This document shows, piece after piece, positions 18,392 to 24,734 of a DNA stretch of 64,000 bases. Origin of the DNA: Rhizobiaceae bacterium. GTDB lineage: Bacteria > Pseudomonadota > Alphaproteobacteria > Rhizobiales > Rhizobiaceae. Within the stretch, counting starts at the first letter, position 1. Every line of letters starts with the position of its first letter. The notes under the pieces are model-generated. The model was not told where the DNA came from. It worked only from the letters and a program-made list of their open reading frames with translations, and ran no database searches. The translations under genes were made by a program, and so were the position numbers. Location of the stretch: positions 62,001-126,000 of the forward strand of contig JAEPMJ010000002.1 in the NCBI GenBank assembly GCA_017644005.1, read 5' to 3'.

Positions 18392-18406
18392 TTAAGATTT
18401 GCCTAA
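18392..18406. promoter_or_regulatory. CtrA box upstream of sciP
   Basis: TTAA-N7-CTAA, one mismatch from the TTAA-N7-TTAA CtrA consensus, centred about 61 bases upstream of the sciP start. sciP is a direct CtrA target in Caulobacter, so the position makes sense. Confidence 0.6.
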
Positions 18407-18423
18407 ACGAACGGTAATCGACG

Positions 18424-18450
18424 GCTAACCTCGGTGAACGAAAGGTTAGC
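18424..18450. repeat. perfect inverted repeat between sciP and mnmA
   Basis: Arms GCTAACCT (18424-18431) and AGGTTAGC (18443-18450) with an 11-base spacer. No T-run follows on either strand, so an operator or stem-loop in the leader is more likely than a terminator. Confidence 0.5.
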
Positions 18451-18632
18451 GGCAAGGTTCACATTTTATGAAATCGGCCCAACACCCCATGACTGTGGCG
18501 AAATGGACTCTGCTGCCCTATATCGAGACCGTTGGCACTGGACCCCGATCCGTGCGAAATGGACCTGTCGCCATCGCATCGCAACCGAGTCCGCCGACTC
18601 GGGCCAGACGCCGCTCGGAAACGGCCACGGAA

Positions 18633-19832
18633 ATGAATGACCGCCTCAACAGCCTCGACCTGCCTGGCAAGCCAGCCAATACCCGCATTGTGGTCGCAAT
18701 GTCGGGCGGCGTGGATTCTTCTGTTGTCGCCGGCCTGCTGGCCGCGGAAGGTTACGAAGTCGTCGGCGTAACACTGCAGCTTTACGATCACGGAGCTGCG
18801 ATCCACCGCGCCGGCTCCTGCTGTGCGGGACAGGATATTGACGACGCGCGCCGTGTGGCCGAAACGCTGGGCATTCCGCATTACGTGCTGAATTACGAGC
18901 AGCGCTTCCGTGAAGCCGTGATCAACCCCTTTGCCGAGAGCTATGTAGCCGGTGAAACCCCGATCCCGTGCGTAGCCTGCAATCAGACGGTGAAGTTCGC
19001 TGACCTGCTTCAGACCGCACGCGACCTCGGCGCCGACGCGCTCGCAACCGGCCACTATGTGCGCAGCCGCCTGAATGGCAGCCACCGCGCGCTCTACCGC
19101 CCGGTCGATAACGACCGCGACCAGAGCTATTTTCTCTTCGCGACGACGCAGGAGCAGCTCGATTTCCTGCGCTTTCCCCTTGGCGGCATGTCGAAACCGC
19201 AAGTGCGCGAGGCAGCGGAGCGCATGGGGCTGGCGATCGCCGCCAAGCCAGACAGTCAGGACATCTGCTTCGTTCCTCAGGGCAAATATTCCGACATCAT
19301 CGCCAAGCTGAAGCCTGACGCCGCAGTGGCTGGCGACATCGTTCATATCGACGGCCGCGTGCTTGGCCGCCATGAAGGCATTCTGCGCTACACGGTCGGC
19401 CAGCGACGCGGTATCGGAGTAGCTTCAGGCGAACCGCTTTACGTCGTTCATCTCGATCCCGACAACGCCCGCGTTATCGTCGGTCCGCGCGAAGCGCTCG
19501 ACACGCACCGTATCGCCTTGCGCGACTTCAACTGGCTCGGCGATGGAAATGCCTCCGAGATTTCGGATGCCGGCGTCGAACTCTATGCAAAAGTGCGCTC
19601 GACTCGCCCGCCCAGGCCCGCGCGGCTGATTGCCGAAAACGGTTCGTTCGTTGTCGAGCTATCGGAGGGCGAGGCCGGCGTAGCGCCCGGTCAGGCATGC
19701 GTGCTTTACGATGGCGACGGCGACAATGCCCGCGTCTTCGGCGGCGGCTTCATCGAGCGCTCCGAGCGCCACGCGGATGCCGAGACCATGCTGCGCAAGC
19801 TGGCGGGCGAGACACGGGTGGGTGCCGGCTAG
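18633..19832 (+). CDS. mnmA: tRNA-specific 2-thiouridylase MnmA
   Basis: A 399-residue enzyme that makes 2-thiouridine at U34 of Lys, Glu and Gln tRNAs, using sulfur relayed from a cysteine desulfurase. Motifs: PP-loop SGGVDSS near the start, the first catalytic cysteine in [13 protein letters not shown], the second in [12 protein letters not shown], and the C-terminal beta-barrel. The ATG at 18633 ([12 protein letters not shown]) is chosen because rhizobial MnmA begins near NSLDLPG; the frame opens at 18468 but the extra 55 residues look non-coding and cover the sciP-side leader. The ribosome site is weak. It is tail-to-tail with the Gfo/Idh gene. Confidence 0.94.
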   Translation: MNDRLNSLDLPGKPANTRIVVAMSGGVDSSVVAGLLAAEGYEVVGVTLQLYDHGAAIHRAGSCCAGQDIDDARRVAETLGIPHYVLNYEQRFREAVINPFAESYVAGETPIPCVACNQTVKFADLLQTARDLGADALATGHYVRSRLNGSHRALYRPVDNDRDQSYFLFATTQEQLDFLRFPLGGMSKPQVREAAERMGLAIAAKPDSQDICFVPQGKYSDIIAKLKPDAAVAGDIVHIDGRVLGRHEGILRYTVGQRRGIGVASGEPLYVVHLDPDNARVIVGPREALDTHRIALRDFNWLGDGNASEISDAGVELYAKVRSTRPPRPARLIAENGSFVVELSEGEAGVAPGQACVLYDGDGDNARVFGGGFIERSERHADAETMLRKLAGETRVGAG

Positions 19833-19838
19833 GCTCCG

Positions 19839-20792
19839 TCAGTCGTGCGTGACCGTGCCAGCGGTCAATATCTTCAGCACGCCGATTGCTTCCTCGCCAT
19901 TGGTGCGCGGCTCCTCGCGCGTTTCCACGCAATGCAGGAAATGCTGCAATTCGCGCGTGAGCGGCATGCCTTCGGCCACCGGCACATAAGTCGGCTCGTT
20001 GGCGGTGAATGCCCATTGTCCCGAATCCTGCCACACTGCATGGCGGTAGACGGCGAGTTTGCGGCTCCAGGGTTCCACATCGTCGAACACAGCCATCGCC
20101 CGCGTTCCGACAACCGTCAGCCTGCGCTCGCGATACGGATTCAGGCGCGACGTGAAGAGGTGGCCGCGAATACCGCCCGGAAAGCGCATGTGCAGATGTG
20201 CGAAGTCCGACAGATGGTCGAGGAGTGCAGCCCCCTCCCCGCGCACCTCTTCCGGCGCCGCCCCGGTGATCGCCAGGATCATGGAAAGATCGTGCGGCGC
20301 AAGATCCCACAGCGCGTCGTTCTCAGTATGGAATTTCCCGAGGCCGAGGCGGTGTGAGTGGATGTACTTCACATCGCCCAGTTCGCCCGAGCCCACCAGT
20401 TGTTTGAGCTGTTCGAAAGCGGGGTGGAAACGCAGCACATGGCCGACCATGAAGATCCGCTTATGCTCGCCGGCGGCAGCAACGGCCCGCTGGGCATCGG
20501 CGACCGACAGCGCGATCGGCTTTTCGACCAGCACGTCCTTGCCGGCTTCAACGGCCTTGATTGCCATGTCCGCGTGATATTGCGGCGGCAAAGCCATCAC
20601 GACGGCATCTATGTCGTCGCGCGCGAACAGATCGTCCGGCTCCACTGCCAGGCAATCATGCTCGATCGCGAAACCTTCCGCGCGGGCGGCGTTCACATCG
20701 GAGACGGCGTGAAGTGCGCCAAGCGCCTTCAATGTCCGGACGTGATTGCTTCCCCAATACCCGCAACCAAGGACTGCTATGCGCGGTGCCAT
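19839..20792 (-). CDS. Gfo/Idh/MocA-family oxidoreductase
   Basis: A 317-residue NAD(P)-dependent oxidoreductase. N-terminal Rossmann motif VLGCGYWGSNHVR, the family hallmark VEKPIALS with the lysine that helps catalysis, and the C-terminal alpha/beta substrate domain containing NDALWDLAPHDLSMILAITG. Close relatives act on UDP-sugar or inositol-type substrates, and the WDLAPHD pattern recalls WlbA/UDP-N-acetylglucosaminuronate dehydrogenases, but no sugar operon lies beside it. The start MAPRIAVLG at 20792 is preferred over 20825. It is convergent with mnmA. Confidence 0.87.
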   Translation of the reverse strand: MAPRIAVLGCGYWGSNHVRTLKALGALHAVSDVNAARAEGFAIEHDCLAVEPDDLFARDDIDAVVMALPPQYHADMAIKAVEAGKDVLVEKPIALSVADAQRAVAAAGEHKRIFMVGHVLRFHPAFEQLKQLVGSGELGDVKYIHSHRLGLGKFHTENDALWDLAPHDLSMILAITGAAPEEVRGEGAALLDHLSDFAHLHMRFPGGIRGHLFTSRLNPYRERRLTVVGTRAMAVFDDVEPWSRKLAVYRHAVWQDSGQWAFTANEPTYVPVAEGMPLTRELQHFLHCVETREEPRTNGEEAIGVLKILTAGTVTHD

Positions 20793-20977
20793 ACTTCTCT
20801 TTGCCTTAAATGCGCCGCGCCTCAATAGACCCGGGCCCGTGGCCGCTCAACCCCACACTTTGATAATGGGTGAATCGCTGCGTGAAAACGCCCTAATTCG
20901 CGGCGACTGCAATGCTTGACAGCCCGACCGCCGCAACCTTATATCCGCGCGACTTCAGGGTGGGCACGCTCACCTGG

Positions 20978-21054
20978 GGCGGAGTAGCTCAGTTGGTTAG
21001 AGCAGAGGAATCATAATCCTTGTGTCGGGGGTTCAAATCCCTCCTCCGCTACCA
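20978..21054 (+). tRNA. tRNA-Met (CAT), elongator type
   Basis: A complete 77-base cloverleaf with encoded CCA. Acceptor GGCGGAG pairs with CTCCGCT, D-arm GCTC/GAGC, anticodon stem GAGGA/TCCTT with loop ATCATAA (anticodon CAT), T-arm GGGGG/CCCTC with loop TTCAAAT. The body is that of alphaproteobacterial elongator tRNA-Met rather than initiator or the CAT tRNA-Ile. Its 3' part is the attachment site of the element downstream. Confidence 0.97.
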
Positions 21055-21056
21055 AA
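21006..21056 (+). repeat. attL, 51-bp direct repeat in the tRNA 3' end
   Basis: Identical over 51 bases to 40709-40759. It runs from the anticodon stem of tRNA-Met through CCA and two further bases. The tRNA gene stays intact at this side. Confidence 0.96.
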
Positions 21057-21202
21057 AATTTCGATAACAAAACCAACAGAATAACTTACTTAGGCCTGTG
21101 TGCAATAACTGGTTTCGTGCTGCGCCATGTTGCAACTTAGTTCCCTTGATTTTCAACGGATTTCACGCACACTCGGCTGCTCCACGCGACATGTAATGCA
21201 AC

Positions 21203-21940
21203 ATGGAACTGGGACGGATGCGAGACTTCCATCAACGGATTCCGGACGTAGATGTAGTCCTGGAATTGGAACCTGAGGAACTTGCTTGGCATGTTCTAGC
21301 AACGCTACAGGGCCGAGGCGCAGACGTGAAGTTCCATCTTGGAAACCTTTCCAATGAATTCCACGGTGGAGACCAGCCCTACGGCGCTAAGGCACCGCAC
21401 GTTGCCAGGGCCTTTAGAGAAGCTGCTGCATGGTTAGCAGGACAAGCACTCATCGTCTCGGACGGAAACCCCGGAAGCGACTGGATGCAACTGAGCCGAA
21501 GGGCGATTTCGCTGCGTTCCGAGCAGGACTATAGCGCGTTCCTTGCAGCGTCCCGTTTTCCGCGAGATCGGATTCATGCTTCCATCGCTGATGACACTTG
21601 GTCGGAGTTCATACGCGGAAATTACGCTACCGCAGTTTTTGTTGCCATGCGGCAAGTGGAGATCGCGGTAAGAAAAGCAGGCGGTTACGGGCCCAAGGTT
21701 ATTGGGGTCGAACTGATGCGCCAAGCTTTTCACCCCGACAAAGGCCCACTGAGGGATCCAGAGACAGAAAGTGGTGAACGAGACGCGCGAATGCATCTGT
21801 TTGCTGGGGCAATCGGAGCCTACAAGAACCCTCCATCGCACAGAGAGGTCGACATGAATGATCCCGACGAGGCAATGGAAGTCATTCTTCTCGCCAGCCA
21901 CCTACTTCGCATCGTGGAGGCACGGGCTCCGAGTGGTTAG
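21203..21940 (+). CDS. TIGR02391 family protein
   Basis: A 245-residue protein whose C-terminal half carries the TIGR02391 (Ymh) pattern: IGVELMRQAFHPDKGPL, then FAGAIGAYKNPPSHREV, then an Asp-Pro-x-Glu-Ala stretch and ASHLLRIVE at the end. The family is common in phage and defence-rich islands, with no settled biochemical role; I cannot assign an activity. It is the first gene inside attL and has a more A/T-rich sequence than the chromosome. An ATG at 21218 is an alternative start. The gap 21057-21202 before it holds no gene. Confidence 0.82.
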   Translation: MELGRMRDFHQRIPDVDVVLELEPEELAWHVLATLQGRGADVKFHLGNLSNEFHGGDQPYGAKAPHVARAFREAAAWLAGQALIVSDGNPGSDWMQLSRRAISLRSEQDYSAFLAASRFPRDRIHASIADDTWSEFIRGNYATAVFVAMRQVEIAVRKAGGYGPKVIGVELMRQAFHPDKGPLRDPETESGERDARMHLFAGAIGAYKNPPSHREVDMNDPDEAMEVILLASHLLRIVEARAPSG

Positions 21941-22000
21941 TGGTGCGCGTTTCCTCGGAGGCTTTGACGGGCCTTCATGCGAAATTCCAATGTGTCCGAT

Positions 22001-22585
22001 TCACTCACCGACGTAACAAACTGGACTTCGCCCTCCCGGGCGGCTCCAAGCGCTGGTGCCACCGCAGCGATGGCCATTCCGTTTTCGGTCATACGGACAA
22101 TCGCAGCGCCCCGTGTAGGGGCTCCTGATAGGCGTACCGGTAGATCCCTGCGTCGTTGGGGGGCGCCGTTGAACGAAAGCGGCCGGAGGCGTCGGAGGGG
22201 CGATAACCGGTTTGTTTCGCGCCAGGTAGTCAGCGTGCACCCAGCCAGTCTGCCTCCCAGCGATTACCTGGCGCCAGACACCATCAGACGCAATCAACTG
22301 AACGGGCTCGCCAGGAAAGAGCGTTCGATAGATGTCCGCGGCTGCGTGAGGCGCTGCACGTAATCGAACATTGGCTGTCGCGTATAGCCAGGTCGCAGAG
22401 CTCACAGGTTCCGTTGGTCTGTCTGGCGGCCGGCTCTTGTTAAATGTGGCATCGGGTTGAGGTGCGATGATCGGTAGGCTCGGAGTGGGATTGCTCGAGG
22501 TGCCGTACGGTTCGTTATCTGACATTAGCCAGCCAAAAACGATCAGTGTAGCAATGAGCCAAAAAGCGCCACGAAGAGCAGCCAT
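22001..22585 (-). CDS. membrane-anchored bacterial SH3 domain protein
   Basis: A 194-residue protein. One N-terminal membrane/signal segment (about residues 5-21, GAFWLIATLIVFGWLM), a Pro-rich linker, a bacterial SH3 domain (about 65-125: NVRLRAAPHAAADIYRTLF, GVWRQVIAGRQTGWVHADYL), then a Cys-containing tail ending in GRCDCPYDRKRNGHRCGG. This Cys-rich tail recurs in rhizobial exported nuclease-like and SH3 proteins. SH3 domains of this kind bind cell wall peptides. The ATG at 22585 is preferred over 22633. It is divergent from the nuclease gene. Confidence 0.78.
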   Translation of the reverse strand: MAALRGAFWLIATLIVFGWLMSDNEPYGTSSNPTPSLPIIAPQPDATFNKSRPPDRPTEPVSSATWLYATANVRLRAAPHAAADIYRTLFPGEPVQLIASDGVWRQVIAGRQTGWVHADYLARNKPVIAPPTPPAAFVQRRPPTTQGSTGTPIRSPYTGRCDCPYDRKRNGHRCGGTSAWSRPGGRSPVCYVGE

Positions 22586-22614
22586 CTTACCTACCCTACC
22601 CGGCTCTATTGTAG

Positions 22615-23100
22615 ATGCGAATTGTCTTTTCACGGAAGCTCAAATACTTCTACGCGATGCTAGCAAGACTGGTTGGATGCCTATTTCTTATTTTTGCTCC
22701 TGCGCTGCTTTCGGGCGGTGGATTTGCGGCCGAGCCGCTCGGGTTATGCTACGGCCCCAACCGTGCTGAACGTAAGGTGACTTGCCTGGTAGATGGCGAC
22801 ACTGGGTGGGAAGCGGGCGTCAAATGGCGCCTCCAGAGCATTGATACTCCTGAGTATCCACCTTTTGCTGAGTGCATTGTGGAACCGGAGTATGCCAAAG
22901 CGGCAACGTTCCGCATGCTCGAGCTGATGAGAGGCGGGTATCAAATCGAGTGGCTGGGCGAGAAGGGCAAGGCGGGCCGTGATCTGGTGAAGATCCGTCT
23001 GAGTGATGGGCGCGATGCCGGAAGTATCCTTGTCGCTGAGGGGCTTGCACTAGAGTGGCCCCATCCGCCGAAAGCGTGGTGTGGTGCACCAATCGGCTGA
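22615..23100 (+). CDS. secreted staphylococcal-nuclease-like protein
   Basis: A 161-residue thermonuclease-fold protein with a signal peptide (LFLIFAPALLSGGGFAAEP). SNase landmarks: VDGDT for metal ligands, WRLQSIDTPE with Arg and Glu of the active site, and GRDLVKIRL for the second Arg. So the catalytic set seems intact. It probably degrades nucleic acid outside the cytoplasm. Start choice is uncertain between 22615 and 22657, as neither has a clear ribosome site. It is divergent from the SH3 gene, sharing a very short (about 30-70 base) gap. Confidence 0.8.
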   Translation: MRIVFSRKLKYFYAMLARLVGCLFLIFAPALLSGGGFAAEPLGLCYGPNRAERKVTCLVDGDTGWEAGVKWRLQSIDTPEYPPFAECIVEPEYAKAATFRMLELMRGGYQIEWLGEKGKAGRDLVKIRLSDGRDAGSILVAEGLALEWPHPPKAWCGAPIG

Positions 23101-23111
23101 TAGAGTTGCCA

Positions 23112-23357
23112 ATGAAAGAAATTTCGACATTGCTGCAAGCAATTGAAGGTGACCTTGATCCACCCAAAATCCGGCGCCTTGCCCTGAGAGCAACAGCCGG
23201 CATTTCCGACATGAACGCCGCGGCCAAGCTCCATGACCGACTTTCATCGATGCTCGACCACCGACTGCCGAGCTTACCCGGAGCCGACGTTCTAATCCGC
23301 CAAAACCTTCAGGAAATAGTTTGGGATATCGCTGACTTAATTCGAAAAGCCGATTGA
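23112..23357 (+). CDS. small hypothetical protein
   Basis: An 81-residue, mostly helical, charged protein (MKEISTLLQAIEGDLDPPKI at the start), with no recognised domain. It starts 11 bases after the nuclease stop on the same strand. The codon pattern is reasonable but the size leaves doubt. Confidence 0.5.
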   Translation: MKEISTLLQAIEGDLDPPKIRRLALRATAGISDMNAAAKLHDRLSSMLDHRLPSLPGADVLIRQNLQEIVWDIADLIRKAD

Positions 23358-23363
23358 GCAAAA

Positions 23364-23687
23364 CTAATTTCCTCTTACGTCCCGCCACGTAACCCTGCGA
23401 ACGTAGTCAATTTTGTCGATCCGACGAATGGTCATTCGTTGCCGATCTTCGGCCGAAGGCGATACTATCTGAATGTCGAGTGTATGCGTCTTTCGGCAAT
23501 GCGCGCAGCGCATCTGATACACCACGTCGTCGACTTCGATATTGCCGAGCACCTTCCTGAGATCGTCCGGCATAAAGTAGCGCTTCGTTTTGCAGTACCG
23601 GCACGAGATGCACAGCAGATGCCCAAGCCGGTGTACATCGGCAAGTGCGAACCCTCCTTTCTTTTTCGGCCAGTACGGTTCAGGCAT
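23364..23687 (-). CDS. small zinc-ribbon-like protein
   Basis: A 107-residue protein with two cysteine clusters, CISCRYC (about residues 26-32) and CAHC (about 61-64), which would form a zinc ribbon. The rest is basic and contains no enzyme motif. Similar stand-alone ribbon proteins are frequent in rhizobial phage-like islands. It is tail-to-tail with the small gene at 23112. The role is unknown; nucleic-acid binding is plausible. Confidence 0.6.
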   Translation of the reverse strand: MPEPYWPKKKGGFALADVHRLGHLLCISCRYCKTKRYFMPDDLRKVLGNIEVDDVVYQMRCAHCRKTHTLDIQIVSPSAEDRQRMTIRRIDKIDYVRRVTWRDVRGN

Positions 23688-23808
23688 GGAGAACGAATTA
23701 GGAACAAATGCCTGTTGCCGTCAAGCTGATGAGGTGGCAGTCTCGGGGTAACACGTCGCAATTGCAGGGAAGCAGGTGCCTGTCGGCGAATGGACTTTGG
23801 GGGCGTAG

Positions 23809-23991
23809 ATGCACTTTCTGATAGCTCTGGCTGGGGTGGGAATGATCGCCTATGGCATCGTGTGGTCAGCGGCGTACATGGGGATCCCCGAGTCCTTCGA
23901 ACGCAGCCTGTTGGGTGACCTGCGGATTGGAATCGGGCTGATCCTATTGGCGCTTGCCGGCATCAGCTTTCAGTTGCGTAAACCCAGGTAG
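23809..23991 (+). CDS. small membrane protein
   Basis: A 60-residue protein with two hydrophobic helices (about 3-20 and 38-54) and a basic C-terminus (FQLRKPR). A GGGGG lies 8 bases before the ATG. No family is recognised. Small bitopic proteins of this kind are common cargo, but the function is unknown. Confidence 0.55.
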   Translation: MHFLIALAGVGMIAYGIVWSAAYMGIPESFERSLLGDLRIGIGLILLALAGISFQLRKPR

Positions 23992-24030
23992 TAGCAGCCC
24001 TTCCTTCATTGAACTGTAGGGCAATACGCC

Positions 24031-24705
24031 ATGTGCAATCTCTACAACATCACGACAAACCGCCAGGCGGTTCTGGAATTCACCCGCGCGATGCACGATC
24101 GCGGCGGCTTCAATGAGCCATCGCGTGACGTTTTTCCGAACTACCTGGCGCCAGTGGTGCGCGCCCGGGCGGATGGCGAGCGCGAGATTGCGCCCCTGAC
24201 CTGGGGCATGCCAACGCCGCCCGAGCGCGTTACAGGCAAGGCAGATCGCGGAACCACGAACATTCGCCATCCGCACTACCGGCACTGGCATCAGTGGATG
24301 GGCAGCGAGCACCGCTGCGTCGTGCCGGCAACCACGTTCGCGGAGCCTAGCCCCACAAAAGACGAACGCGGCCGTGTCCCGAACGTTTGGTTCGCGCTAG
24401 GTGATGTCCGACCGCTTTTCTTCTTCGCTGGCGTCTGGGCGTCGTGGCGTGGGGTTCGCAAGGTTCGGGACGGCGAGCAGGACTTCGAGCTGTTTGCGTT
24501 CCTGACAACAACACCGAACGATGTCGTTGCTCCTGTCCACCCTAAAGCGATGCCGGTGATCCTGACGGAACGCGATGACGTCGAAGCCTGGTTGACCGAA
24601 CCTTGGCCTGACGCAAAGCACCTGCAGCGACCGCTGCCCGACGGTGTGCTGAAAATTGTTGAATCGCCTGAAGGGTTCTTTGACCGCAATCCGAAGCTCG
24701 CGTGA
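24031..24705 (+). CDS. SRAP-family protein (YedK/HMCES-like), variant active site
   Basis: A 224-residue SOS-response-associated peptidase family protein. Cys2 (MCNLYNITT), which after Met removal bonds to abasic sites in ssDNA, is present, as are an Asn-x-Arg near residue 77 (TNIRHPHY) and the HPKAMPVIL block with the conserved His. The usual GFYEW-type segment is replaced by TTFAEPS, keeping a Glu. This MCNLY branch is frequent in rhizobia. The role is DNA-protein crosslink shielding of abasic sites. In the island it sits tail-to-tail with the MmeI-like gene, 29 bases apart. Confidence 0.88.
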   Translation: MCNLYNITTNRQAVLEFTRAMHDRGGFNEPSRDVFPNYLAPVVRARADGEREIAPLTWGMPTPPERVTGKADRGTTNIRHPHYRHWHQWMGSEHRCVVPATTFAEPSPTKDERGRVPNVWFALGDVRPLFFFAGVWASWRGVRKVRDGEQDFELFAFLTTTPNDVVAPVHPKAMPVILTERDDVEAWLTEPWPDAKHLQRPLPDGVLKIVESPEGFFDRNPKLA

Positions 24706-24734
24706 GCCAGCAAGCGCGACACGGTAAGAGGTTC

